64,000 nt of DNA, taken from NCBI RefSeq assembly GCF_003255815.1, contig NC_037681.1:87149522-87213521 (forward strand), read 5' to 3'. Positions 47,490-60,600 of this stretch are shown here, one piece after another. Positions within the stretch are counted from its first letter, which is position 1; each line of letters opens with the position of its first letter. The notes under the pieces are model-generated. The model worked only from the letters and a program-made list of their open reading frames with translations. It did not search any database and was not told the origin of the DNA. The position numbers were made by a program, and so were the translations under genes. Source of the DNA: Theropithecus gelada (taxonomy: Eukaryota > Chordata > Mammalia > Primates > Cercopithecidae).

Positions 47490-48791
47490 GGATTCTAAAT
47501 GACATATGTAAACTAAATATGGACAATGAACCAGTTTTTATAGAAAACAATGAGAAAAAAGTGATCCCTCTGGACTTGAAATATTTAATAAATAACTGTG
47601 TTCCCACAGTTTTTGCAAAAATGTTAGCACTTATTTCTTAGATACATACCCCAAATGAGAAATTTTATTTAAAATTAACGATTGCGGTTTTGTTAACTTT
47701 CGTAAGTTAAAAGCTTTAGGTGTTCATGTGCACTTGTGATTTTAAGAATGTATATTCATGATGTTGCCTTTCTAAATGTGACCCTTAAGTGCTCAGAACC
47801 ATCTCCTACCAAGAAGAAAGTAAGACAAACCCTAAAGAGAGACTTAATGTCTTCTGATGCTTTAGTGGACCTTTATAACAAATGGTCCACAAAAATTCAA
47901 ATCATGTTGCAATGGCAAGATGATCACATAATTTGCTTTTAAATGGTTTGAATGCACTGGCTTCCATTACAAAACATTCATGTAAGTCAGAGCTCCACAG
48001 TGAAAGTTGTCCCTGTATTTAGAACTGTAAAGGAAAACAGCAATATAGAGTCAGCTCTTCCTGTGTAGTCCCTTGTGACTTTTCAAGCAGAGTAACAGTT
48101 TATATTGTCTGTGCAAGTATTGCTGTTTTCACTGCAGGAATTCTCCTGGAGATGTGAGAAACTGGAGATTTGGGGCTTTATGCCACTGGGGGATTTGTTT
48201 TGTTTGGTTATTGTTCTGAATGAATTTCATGTTCAAAATATTTACAAGAATAATATTTTGGTGGATATTTTTGCAAGTGCATACTGATTTAAAGAAGAAG
48301 ACACAATGAAGATTTGTGGATAAAATAATATTTTAAAAATCAACAAAATTGTTGACCAGGGCAATTTCAATATTAGAGACAAAGAATGAATTTAGACAGG
48401 TTGTAGCAAAGTTACACAGATGGATAAATGTTAAAAACTCTTGAGGGTTGTTTTTTAATATCAGGAGAAAATATTTTATGATACTATTTTTGTCTTAGCT
48501 TGCTTTTCCTAAAGTCATTTTTTCCTTAAATATTAAAGTTAATCCTGCATTGTCATAAACACGTGCAGAGCCTGTTTACCTTCATACCCAGGCCCACTTT
48601 CAAAGCCATGTTCCTCAGTGAGTTTTACGGGTACAGAGAGACAAACTCAGGGGATGTCTGAAGGTCGTGTTGGTTCTGCTCCTCTGGATAGAGGCTGTGC
48701 CTCTAATAATACTCAAGGGTATGAATTAATCCGGATTTTCCAGCATCAGTGAATAAGATAAAAACTGAGAGCAGCAGGAATAGCTAAAAAA

Positions 48792-48827
<36 letters not shown>

Positions 48828-51724
48828 ATGTTTCCTCCCTTCTCTTCCTCCCATCACAATTCCAAACAGTAACTGGATTACACTACAGTTTTTGAGTAAA
48901 CTTTAGGGCTTGGCTATGCTGGAAATTAGTTGAAGATTTAGTTTGTTCAAGCTGTTTTGATTTTAACATCATATTAGGTTTACCTAAAATCTGATTCAGG
49001 CACCATTACTTATCTGACACCTGTTGCATGTGTGTAGGTATTTCAAGATCTGACTCCTGCAAGTTCCCCATTGAGGATTATCAATCACTAATGAACTGGG
49101 GGAAAGAGGACTCAGGTCTTGAGGGCATATCTTGAAAAATGAATGAATGACATTTAGATAAGAAGTGGCAGTTGGTCAAAGGTGCAGTACAATGATGCTG
49201 ATGCAATGATGCTGATATTTTATCTCCAGAGCTAACCAGCTAACTTGCTCTGTGGAATGAGTTGGTGTGGTGGGCAAAATCAGGTTGACCCTGAAGTCAC
49301 AACCAAACAATTTCTATTTCCTAGACTAGCAGAATCAGTGAATAGATTTCTTCAGCCCCCATCTCAATCTGCAAAGGAGTTTTGGTTTTACTTGAAGCTG
49401 AGGTGCCCCTGAAGAAAATATAATCAAATATTGGTTCAGACAGAATCAGGAGAGAGAGGAGCAAGTTATTTTATGCAGCCACTAGTTTTCCTGTTTTTTC
49501 TAGGTTGTACCCTTGTGAAGACCCTTGTAGAGAGCTACATTATCTTCTTGAAACAAACAAACAAACAAACAGACAAACAAAAAACCAAAATAAACTTTCT
49601 AACAGCCCTCATGATTTTACATGCATTGCATTGCTTATATGGACTATGTGTTTGTTACTGGGGCAATTGTAATCGAAATTATTCATGAACTGTCTGCTTT
49701 CTTGAGGCCTGAATAATAGTCTTCAGTTTTGAGGTCTTTGCTGGCCTGTGCCACTGCCCTGGAAGGGAAAGCCCATTCATTCATGTTTCCCCAGCTTTCT
49801 GTGAATGTTTACAGGTGTTACCTTGTGGTTTCCATTGGGTATTTCTCCCCCTATTACCCACTCCAGTGCCATCTGCTCATACAGAAATATTGATTAATGA
49901 CAACCCTCATTAAACAGCTAATTATTCTTATAACATCATCTGAAGAGCAAAGTTAGGAGGTATGTTTAAATTTTTCATCTTTCTTTCCCCCAGTGAAAAA
50001 GATTCCTTCCCTCTTCTCTAATTGCAAGAGCAAATAGACCTCCAGTTACAAGGAACACCCGTTACCCTTGTTTTGTAATCCTTCTTGAAGGAATGCATAG
50101 ACTGCTTAGTAATATTTATAGTAAGGAGCTAATTTTAATAAATTCTATTTTTAAAACCTATAGAATCTAAAGAGAGTTTTGTTGTTGTTTGTCTAAATGT
50201 AAGTAACCACTGACATCTCAGTACTAATTCTTTACTGACTTTATTTCAAGTTCTGAGAGGTCTTTAGGGATGCACAATTCATTAGGAAGACTGTACAAAT
50301 TTTATGGTCACATCATTGCTATATGATTAATGCAACTTATCTAGGAAATCCTTTCTGAAATCTTGCTAGATATAAAAAAGCCACTGAAATTCTGGCTAAT
50401 TAAAACAATAGTAATACCAATTTATTAGTAAATTGTAAACTGATCTTTTTTTAAATGTCCAAAGACATATTTGAAAACCTCCCACACTTTTTAAAACTAA
50501 ATTGCTATTTCTTTTTAAAATAAATGGATCAATTCTTTCATTGGGTTTATTCAGCGAAAAAAATCTGCCCTTGAAAGGGCTTTAAAGCATTTCTGTGTTA
50601 GAAAATTAGAATAGGCCCTGAATTAAAAAACAAAACACAACAAAACAAAAACCAAGTTTCTGGATTTGTAACCCAGCTACATGAGAAGAAAAATGTGGCA
50701 GTCTGTAGTTATCCACAGGTAGATTTAATCAGTAGCACATTTTACTATTCCAAAGAGAGAACTAAAGCCTCATTCTTGGGCTCACAGTCTCTAGCAAGCT
50801 AAACTGGACATACTTATATATAATGAAAACAATAAAAGAAAAAGGGAACGAGTTTTAAACTTTGGTGATTATGGGGTAAGAGGAAATTTCAGTGAAGTAA
50901 ATTCCCAGCTTAGACTTAGTTGAGCGTTTTGCCAGTTGATAAGTAGAGAGGGTCTCTTAAAAGAAACTATTCCCTGGAATTGAAAAGAATGACTGACAGG
51001 ATTTAAATAATAAGAGAGAATTAGAAAGAAAATAAAGGCATTTATTAATAGAAATACTTACATTTGCCTGAAGATAAATTATTGCAAACAATTAAAACGT
51101 GCTTAATATTTGCATATGAGTCACTGTGTATTCACAATCAGTTCAGGGGCATATGTCATATCAAGATTTCTTTTTCCTTCTTGAAGGCATTATTCCAACT
51201 GTAAACATAGTCTGTGACATCATAGTGCTTAAGCTGGATGTGTTTTGCATATTATCAGTTCTTTTGCTACATAGCGTTGGCTTAGCGAAAATGAAGAAAA
51301 AGAATACATGCCACGTTTAAGGTAAAAATCAAGGGTCTCTTTTCTTTTTTGTTTTCCAACCCTATTATATTACAGTCTAAAGTATAATCTAAATAGAAAA
51401 GCAGTTAATGTGGTTCTCATTTAAAATATGCAGTGACTGTATTTTCCTGCATGGAGCTCCTGTGCTTCCAGGAATACTGAAAGTTAGGGAGAAGGGAGGT
51501 AGTTAGAAAGCATACTTACAGATTCAGGTGAAGCAAGCATTCACGGGTCAATATCCGGCATTGACCAGTCAGGGTGGTGATCCTGATGGTGAACTGATTT
51601 TCATCCACACTCTCTCCTACTCCCCATCCATTCACCGTCCTGAGGATTCCATCTGGTTAAGCCTTACTATAGAGACAAACTTTGCTTCTAAGTTAGACAC
51701 ACTTATATGCCAAGTGTTTTTGTT
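47490..51724. other. Repeat-poor intron downstream of the exon
   Basis: No gene or interspersed repeat recognised. Contains an A-run at 48786-48810, a 14-base tandem repeat of CAATGATGCTGATG-type units near 49191-49218 and a (CAAA)n tract at about 49552-49582. Confidence 0.6.
48786..48832. repeat. A-run followed by TTAAA-rich low complexity
   Basis: About 25 A in a row, then TTAAATTAAATTTAAAAAA. The preceding sequence is not Alu; I could not identify a retroposed parent. Confidence 0.85.
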
Positions 51725-52031
<307 letters not shown>

Positions 52032-55000
52032 GTGTATGTGTGCACTTCTAGCCTGGAAAATTTGTGTGTGTGTGTGTGTGTGTGGCCAAATTTATGTCTT
52101 GATTTCTGATTTATAAGACTTTCCTCTCATTGTGGATAAAGCCAATGCGAGAGGTTGTAGAATCTTCCAGGTTGAGAATAGCGTTTCCATAGTAACACTA
52201 TTAGATGAAAAGTGCCCTGCGGGTCCGCCACTCTAAGGACGGAGTAAATGGAATTGAATTGGGAATTGAATGCTCTAGAAGAGACAGATGTTGTTTCATT
52301 GGTTTCGCTTTTAGTAACAAGATCTGTTGGAGTCATCTTAGTGTCATATCTCTCCTTGCCATTTTGGAAGAATTATTCTCTAAACACTATGAATTATTAC
52401 AATGAAAAAGTACATCTAATTGGTATCTGGATAATCCATTCTGTTGATCAAAGTTAGGAAAAGATAGCAGTACTTATAGGTAGGCACATGGGCAGGTAGT
52501 AGATGGAATTTTCTGCTCTCCTCCCATTTCTATTTCTCTTTCTATTGCCCACCTCTGTACCCTGCCAGTTTGAACAGTGAATATTCATTCTAAGCCTTAC
52601 CAGCCAGCATCCTTCAACAACGTATCCTGAAAGATCTAGGGGGAGTTCTGAGAAGGTGGTGGGGCAGGACAACTATATTCTCACATTCTCGCCCTAACTG
52701 TTCATCAGGGTAATACAAAGTATTTGAGAAAGGCAGTTTCTTCTTCAAACTAATCCTAATCTACCTTAATTGTCATGTGCCTGAGCCAAGGGAGGTGGTT
52801 TGTGGAGATAGCAGGTAACTTTGATTCCTTCTTCATTACGTGTTATCTGCAGACAGATCATTAAATTAAGAGCCTTAAAAACTAGATATGAAGGTGTGAG
52901 ATTTGTTTTTCCTTGCAGATGACCATGTACCCTATCAAAAATTAGCTCTCTTACATACAAAAGAATATTTTCATAGTTTCTACTTTTTCCCTTACATGTA
53001 ACTGCCATTCACCTTCACCTCTGACCAAAGCTAGGCTTTGCTGAAACTAACCCAGGCTTGGATGATAAAATCCTTTATCTGAATTTTAAAAGATCTCTGC
53101 TACTTTGAAGATAGCGTATTTCAACTTTGACTAGATAAGGACTCTAACTATTTTTCACTCAAGTGGGGGTCATCGGTCTGGGGAGGCAAATGGAGTCGAT
53201 TATTTAATTACTTGAAGGGAATATTGGAATGCCCTAATTCTTCTGTGAGATACATCATATAAACTCTGTTTTAATAATGAAGCGGGTGGTTTCCAGATTC
53301 TGGGGCAACTGCCTTTTTCTTTTTCTTAGATGGTTATTGAAATCCTAATGGGATGGGTGATGAATTTTCTTAGGTCAGGTAAACTGAAAAGGCTACAGCT
53401 GGAATTCTTCACCCAGAAGAATCGGAGTTAATACTAATGATCATTGTGAATTAGAAGATCAAAGGAGAAGCATCAGCCTGTTCTCCACGTTGTTGCCCCA
53501 GAGGCCATTAGTGACCTGGCAAAGCTTTCTCCCAGCCTTCTCTGTACCTCCTTCCCCTTGCCTGGGCCTTTCTTCCCCACTCGTAGTTATGCACCTCTGA
53601 CCTGGGGTAATTACAGTCAGTTGATGAGGAGGCATGGGGGAAAACAATCAAAAGCAAAATCAAAAGTCCAACTTTAAAATTGCCTATTTATCCCGGTATA
53701 TAGCCCTTCTGAGCACACGACCTCTGTCTGAGAGTCTATGTTACTTTCAGAGTATGAGTGTGATTTTTGTGTGCAGTGAAATAAGTGGTTTATTCATTTC
53801 ACCAATGGTTGTTTCACTGTAAGAGACTTTTGTAGAGTCTGGCTGGCAATTTGTCAGATCATTCTAAAATTTTTCTTTTGTTTCCAAGGTTAATATACAG
53901 ATACACGATAGTTTAGTTTTCTGATATATTCTTAATTGGGCTGATTAAATAAAAGATTATGTGTAAAACAAAAGTGCCCATGGACTTTTTACAATTTGTT
54001 AAGTTGTTACTGATGCACATAACTGTTTGAACACTAGCCAGCCATTTATACTTGGAAGCGTGTATCAATATCATGTCTTCTTTTTATTTTAATTAGTGAT
54101 GATATATTTTTTAAAGATAAAATATCAACCTTGCTCACTGAACATGCAACTCAATTTATCTTTCAGATTAAAATTGGAGTACCACACGTATACATGTGAG
54201 TGTGTGTATATTTTTTTAACTAACTCAATCCACTCCCTAGGAATTTTATACAAGTTTGGTTCTTTCTTTCTCCATGTTTAAGATTCCTAGTGAAGATACC
54301 TTGCCTTAAAATATGAAGGTTTGACAGCAGGAAAATCAGATGGATTTATTTGATAAAAGATTCCAGTGTTTTGGATTGTTTTGTTTTCGTTGGTTGGTGG
54401 TTTTGCCAGTAGAAGTAAATCTACATGTCATGGAATTTAGGATCCTAGGACCTAACTGGGAACATCCACATCATATCTGTTTCTCATGCTAATGTGTGAG
54501 TATGACTGTCTGCTCATGTATGTCTCTACCTCTGCCATCTATGAATTTTAGTAGGGAAAACTAATCCATTTTACATCTTTTAATCCCCTAAGTAGCCATG
54601 TCCAAGGTTCTAATTTTTCTTCTTCTACTGATGTAGGTCCATGTCAGAGGGCAACCAAGTAGTGGAGACCACGTTGCAATGGTCTGTTGCTCAGCTCACA
54701 AAACACTCTGGGCCATGACCCAAGCTTACCTTTGATAGACTGAAAGTCATGTGGTAGCAAAAAAATATTTGATTGATGCTCCAAGGCAGTAATGATAGGG
54801 ATTGTGTAGATCCACATCAAAATGATTGCTCCTGATGTGTGAGTGCTTTCACTTCAGTATGCTTGCTCGTCCTTGTGCAGAGTCCGGAGTGTGGGCAACT
54901 TGTCCTCTGTGGACTTGATAGTCACTTCACTGCGTCAAGAGCCAGAGAGTGCACTCAAGAACTCAGATAAGGCATCTTTTCCTTGGTGGGCCAATGGAGC

Positions 55001-55904
55001 GCCTCCAGGAGCAAGGTGTAGCTGAAAGGGTTATGCTAGACAACCTTCTAACATTTTAAAGACTTTTTAGTCCTTGTTTTTCCTTGCCATTGCAAAATGC
55101 CTTCACTCAGCAAATTATAGCCCAGTGAGCACAGGTCCCAAGATGAAACATATTCCTCTATCTAAAGAAAAGGTAGACCTTAAATAACTTGACGTGATGA
55201 AGGCCAACATCCTAAATTAGTTGGTATTTAAATGAGATAGAAATGACTTCATTTTATGTTTTTAGAAATATTCTGAAATAGGTCTTGGTAACTGCTTGAA
55301 TTTAAATGTCCTGTTGGCATGATATCTTAAAAACTGGGGTGATATATATTAATTTAACCTTGTAGCTGTCTTTGCATTTCATTTCTTGATCATCTATGGT
55401 CAGTTTTTATCTGTTTCTACAATTACTTTTGTTGCTAGCATCCTTGCAGTACCCAAGTGCTCTCATTTGCCACATGGCACAGATTATCCTGAGAATTTGG
55501 TACCCTGGGAAGTTTTTGGGATGTCCAGAGACCAGCAGGTATAGTATTTTTGTTTTGTTTTGTTTTGTTTTTAACATGAACACTCATCCTGTGAAAGATC
55601 AAGGTCATTTCTGTTGCAGTTTATTGAAGTTTAGAAAAAATTATTATCTATTATTTAAAGAAAAGCCAGTTTCCCAACTTCAAGGGGGAAGAACGTCACA
55701 AAATGAATTCATTGAAAAAATAAAATAAAATATTCTCCTGTCTGCATAATGTGACTTTTATTATATTTTTAAAAATTCAGCTATTGATTGCTTGGCTATT
55801 TTGACATTGGATTATTTCCATCCTTTTAACAGCTGAAGGAAAAAAATTTATCATAATGCTAAATAAAAATGTAATACGTATGTATGTGGTGCGTTATTGT
55901 TTAA
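52032..55904. other. Repeat-poor intron segment
   Basis: Begins with a short (TG)n at 52062-52084. No gene or interspersed repeat recognised; a (TTTTG)n stretch lies at 55545-55572. Confidence 0.6.
52183..52196 (+). promoter_or_regulatory. RFX X-box-like motif
   Basis: GTTTCCATAGTAAC fits GTTRCC-NN-RGYAAC except for T at the R position. Confidence 0.4.
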
Positions 55905-56078
55905 TATTTTCCTATACGCTGGATTCATAAGACAATCCTGTGAAGTGGGCAGGATGACAAAAATGAAGTTTAGAGAAGTTAATTATTTTTCTCAAGATCA
56001 AAAGCGAGGAACTGGCTGAGCTTGAACCAGGATCTCCTGACTTGAATTTCCATGTGCTTTCCACCACGCTGCCTCTCA
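55905..56078 (-). repeat. MIR SINE, inverted
   Basis: AGACAATCCTGTGAAGTGGGCAG, TTAGAGAAGTTAATTATTTTTCTC, GAGGAACTGGCTGAGCTTGAACC, AGGATCTCCTGACTTGAATTTCC and CTTTCCACCACGCTGCC follow the inverted MIR order. Confidence 0.7.
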
Positions 56079-56369
56079 AACACACAGCAAATCAAATCGC
56101 ATTGTGGGAGTTCAAAGATATAATCTCATTCCACAAGCTAGCAAATTAGTATTTTTAAAGAATAAAAATATGAGCCAGAGGGCTTGGCATAAAACTTCAT
56201 AATGCAATCTGCTGGTTATTAGTAACTAAGGGCCAAGGACGGTCCTCCCCTATCTGGAATCTTTTTCTACAGATATTGGCCCATAAAAAAGGCAAAGAAA
56301 GCTACAGCTGTTGATATTTTGTGACAATCTTGGTAATTTTTGCGTTTTTGGAATTTCAGATTTTAAACG

Positions 56370-58450
56370 TTGTTTACCTGCTCCTCCTTCCTTACAGAAA
56401 TAAGTAATTCTCTATCCATGTCTATTACTAACAATGTCTGTGATAGTGCTTTGGGAGGTGAAGAATCTTTCCTCATGCAAATCCTAACTAAACCTTCTAA
56501 CACAGAATTTAGCTCCTTGAAGATTTTTTTCTTGCCTGTCACGTGGCCAGGATGCCAAAGAGCTATGTCTTTAATTTGCTTTATGGAGATAGAAGAAACT
56601 GCTTATGCAGCCCGATTACTCTTGAAACTACAATCCAACTGTCGTTTCTCAGCAAAGAAGGCTGCTAAAGCCAGGAGAATTAAGCCGCCGCTCTGGGGTA
56701 TGACACCGAGGTCTGATCATTTTAAAGCTAGTAATAACCAGAACCCTAAAATTCTTATGAATAAAATGTAATTTTAGTAATGTTTCCATAAACAGTGGTA
56801 ATGGTGGCATTTTAGTAGGCAGTGACATTAGTCACATCGAAATTGTACCACATTGGCTTTTAAATTACTCCACCTGTCTGTATGAATAGAATTTTCAGTG
56901 TAAAAGCAGAGAGACAGCTGCTGCTAATGTCTCCTTCTCCCTGTGCAGATAATGCTGGCAAATCTACATGCAGAAAGGACTGGCTTGTGATGTAAAACGG
57001 TACCTGACCCTGCTGGCTCCTGAGTTGCAAAGCAATACCTTTAATTACCAGTGGCTGTGTTTAGTTGTTGATATAAAAATGTCAGCTTCCAGGAGTGTAA
57101 CCTCAGGTTCACTCCCTCTGGTAATGTCACCCATTGTACAATATTTTTCTTCCACCCACATCCGTAATGCGATGGGTGAGCATTTATCTTGATGTGTTTC
57201 AGAAACATGCAAGGCATTAATACTTAAAAGGAAAACGCCTAATACTGTACGAACTTGATTGATGATCTTTCCGTTGGAGAACTTTTAAAGATTAGTGGAA
57301 TTTGGTTCCTTCTTTCTAGCCAGAATAGAAATATGGCATGCTGTTTATACCTTCAAAGGGCTTAGCATCATTCATCTAATACAAATATAGGTTCTTATGT
57401 GAGGATCATGGCAGGCACGTCATAGAGCAGAAAGGGTAAAGAATGGAGGGGCTTGAGAATATCAAATCTGTTACTACGTGCCCACATTTTGTATTGATAG
57501 ATGAGGAAGTTTACATTTTAGAGAAGCCCCTTTGCTCTTAGCCTTTTGGTTATGGTTCTATTGTGGCAGCTCCATTGAGACAACAGTGGGCCAGGCGAGG
57601 GGATCCTCCTGTTGGAGATGCCTGTTGCCAACGATGTATTTGATGAAATGGTAAATAGGAGATATACATGTCTGGCTCATTGGCAGGCATTCTTTTTGAC
57701 TTCTTTCACACAACTGGTGTTTTCGTGTTTAATTGAACAAGGAATGAGTAGTAAATGAAAGCTGCTGCCTGAAATCCCACTGTGAGCATGTTTTGCACTT
57801 GGCTCCCCAGTGACAAGGCAATTTGTGAAATTATGTGACGGAGTAATTAGATGAAGCCAGGGCTTCTGACTGTTGCCATGCATATGTGGCGAGGGTTTGT
57901 TGGGAAGAGGGAGGGGGAGAAAAAAATAGATTATTACTCTGGCAAGTCGGCTCAAAGCTTCTTCATTTATTTGTAAACAGAATATTTAGTGACCGCATAG
58001 GAAGTAGCTGTAATCACCAGCTCATAAAGAAACCACAGCAGAGCTTTTGGATTTTTGCAGAGTGCTCATGTAAAATTTAAGCTGGGAGGCAGAATCCCTG
58101 TTAATGTAATTAGGATCTAATTTACCACCCTTTGCACACAGATGTAATAATGTCTAGATATTTATTCTATCTTTAAGCATGTTACATATACCTCGGTGCA
58201 GCAGTTACTGAACAGAAACAGGTGTGAGCACTTTCCTAATTCGTTTTTACACTGTAAACACATAGCAATTTAAGGGAAATATTTACCAAAAACGAGGGGA
58301 AAGAATGTCTGCAAATGAGGCAGTAATGGACAGTTGCCCTTTATATACTGATGGATTTCTCAATGGTTAAGTAAATTAAAGCAAATGCTAGAAAAATCAA
58401 TAGGCCAGCATAGTCTTGGTTTTGCCTCATAGACTTCAGGACAGAATGAC
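56370..58450. promoter_or_regulatory. Candidate conserved non-coding cluster downstream of the exon
   Basis: About 2 kb of unique sequence without interspersed repeats and with scattered CpGs (for example near 56685, 57165-57240 and 57990). It includes TGATTGAT at 57256-57263, a PBX/HOX-type site. A 133-codon open frame (56370-56771) has no family resemblance. Function is inference. Confidence 0.4.
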
Positions 58451-59441
58451 AGATGTGGTGTCTATGACCCATTTAAGTATTAATGCTTGAAAAACTGCTT
58501 CTGCATGCAAGGTTGTAGGCTTAGAAACATTCTCCTATATTAAATTACAGACAATAATATTTTTAAGTATATGTGGAATTTATATGTTTCAGTTAGGTTG
58601 TTCTTACGTGTTCCATTTATATTGGAAGATTAGTTGCTTAGTTGTTGCAATAGCACCATAAATCAGTTTTGAATGTTCCCACAAGGAAACATCTTCATAA
58701 CGCTGTAGTTGGAAGGTGAAGATGATGTATTTTGAGCTGACGTGTATGTTGAAGTGAATATGCTCAATAGCACTCTATGTGGAAACCAAATTAAATTTAA
58801 TTAAGGAGTAGATGCTCAGAGCCTTTGGAAAAAATCTGTAAAGTAGCATTCAAATGTGGCATTATAATTCAGTTAATCTCCAGGGCTACAAATGCTGTAT
58901 TTTACATTTGAACTAACATGGGTAACATGTCACGTAGGTCGACTGTCGTAGCGTGTGGAATGGTAGAGCTATTCTGATGTCGTAAGTGGTAGGTGTTAGC
59001 CTCTGAGAATGAGAAGGCAGACCTTATTGATAGCCCCTCAGAATGTTAGTTTTTCCACCCATTGTTCCCATTTCTAAAAATTCATGACCAATTTCAAAAT
59101 AAATAATTTAAATTAAAATAAATTAAATACAGTCAAAATGTTGATTTGTTGACTACCAGAGATGGGAAGGCAAGGAGAAAAGCAAGGCCGAATGTACTTG
59201 CGTGTCAGAGACCAAAATGTGCTCTTATGATCGAAATAAAATGAAGGGTTAGAGTTATTATCCTGGTCATTGGAGGAGAAGGTGCCTTTTATTGGAGAGA
59301 AAAAGAGTTTTGCTGGCTTGAAGTGTCCTGTTTACCTTCTTGTGCTGCCTGAACTTAGACAATAATTGCTCAACTACTTTCCTTGATCATGACAAAGCAG
59401 GCATGATCCAGCCTGACTCTGGGGTTTGAAAATCAGTATGT
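58451..59441. other. Single-copy intron segment
   Basis: AT-rich, no gene or repeat recognised. Confidence 0.55.
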
Positions 59442-59457
59442 AAAGGTGATATTGTGA

Positions 59458-59774
59458 CTGGGAGCAGTGGCTGTCGCTTGTAGTCGCAGAACTTTGGGAG
59501 GCTGAGGAAGGAAGATTGCTTGAGCCCAGGAGTTCAAAACCAGCCTGGAAAACATGGTGAAACCCCATCTCTACAAAAAGTTAAAAAATTAGCCAGGCGT
59601 GGTAGCTAATGTCTGTAGTCCCAGCTACTTGGGAGAAGGTGGGACGATCACTTGAGCCCGGGCGTTTGAGGCTTCAGTGAGCCAAGATTGCACCACTGTA
59701 CTCCAGCCTGGGCGACAGAGCGGGACCCTGTCTCAAAATGAATAAATAAATAAAATTTTAAAAATTAAAAAAAT
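59458..59774 (+). mobile_element. Alu SINE, old (AluJ-like)
   Basis: Divergent dimer with GGAAGATTGCTTGAGCCCAGG and a tail of AAATAAATAAATAAAA type. Perfect 16-base duplication AAAGGTGATATTGTGA at 59442-59457 and 59775-59790. Confidence 0.96.
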
Positions 59775-60103
59775 AAAGGTGATATTGTGATAAGTCATAT
59801 CATTGGAAACATTGCTAGGTTGGTATAATGAAAGGAAGTACAGTGATTATTTAGGTTCTAAATAGAAGCCTTTAAATTTTTTTTTTTATTTTCACACAAA
59901 TATTTTACACAAATATTTCATGCAAATATTTACAACATTTCTCTGAATTTGTATCATGTGATTTAACAATGAATACATTTGGAACTTTAACTGAGGTATA
60001 ACGAGTAACTTTAAAAAATGAAAGCCTATCACCTGAAAAACTAGAAAACGAAAATTACTACAGAATTGAAAATTCTTTTGCTTCTTTAAAAACAGTGCTC
60101 CTT

Positions 60104-60425
60104 GGCTGAGCACAGTGGTTCATGCGTGTAATCCCAGCAGTTTGGGAGACCAGGGCAGGCAGATTGCTTGGGCCCAGGAATTCAAGACCAGCCTGGGCAA
60201 CATAGTGAAACCCTGTCTCTACAAAAATACAAAACTTAGCCTGGTGTGGTGGGGCATGCTTGTAGTCCCAGCTACTCAAGAGGCTGAAGGAGGAAAATCG
60301 CTTGAGCTCGGGAGGTGGAGGTTGCAGTGAGCCAAGGTCACTCCACTCTACTCCATCCTGGGCAGCAGAACAAGACCTTGTCTCAAAAACAAACAAACAA
60401 AAAAACAACAAACAAACAAACAAAC
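60104..60425 (+). mobile_element. Alu SINE (old)
   Basis: GGCTGAGCACAGTGGTTCAT to CTTGTCTCAAAAAC and a (CAAA)n tail. Perfect 12-base duplication ACAGTGCTCCTT at 60092-60103 and 60426-60437. Confidence 0.97.
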
Positions 60426-60427
60426 AC

Positions 60428-60600
60428 AGTGCTCCTTAAGCTATGGCATGCATTTAAATATTTAAATTATCTGGATCTTTTTTAAAAATGTAGATTCTGA
60501 TTCAGAGGGCTGGGGCCTGAGATTCTGCATTTCCAGCAAGCTCCTAGTGCTGCTGGTGCTGCTGGTCCACAGACTGCACCTTGCATAGGAAGGATCTAAG
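60428..60600. mobile_element. MER5A-like DNA element
   Basis: AGTGCTCCTTAAGCTATGGC, TGTAGATTCTGATTCAGAGG, GAGATTCTGCATTTCCAGCAAG and TGGTCCACAGACTGCACC match a MER5-type element. The adjacent Alu inserted at its edge. Confidence 0.6.

Noticed and set aside
47736..47942. 68-codon frame 250 bases after the exon as an alternative exon
   Set aside because: It continues neither the homeodomain nor any known MEIS terminus, and no acceptor with matching phase was evident.
48786..48810. Long A-run as the tail of a processed pseudogene
   Set aside because: I could not recognise a parent gene upstream, nor a flanking target-site duplication.
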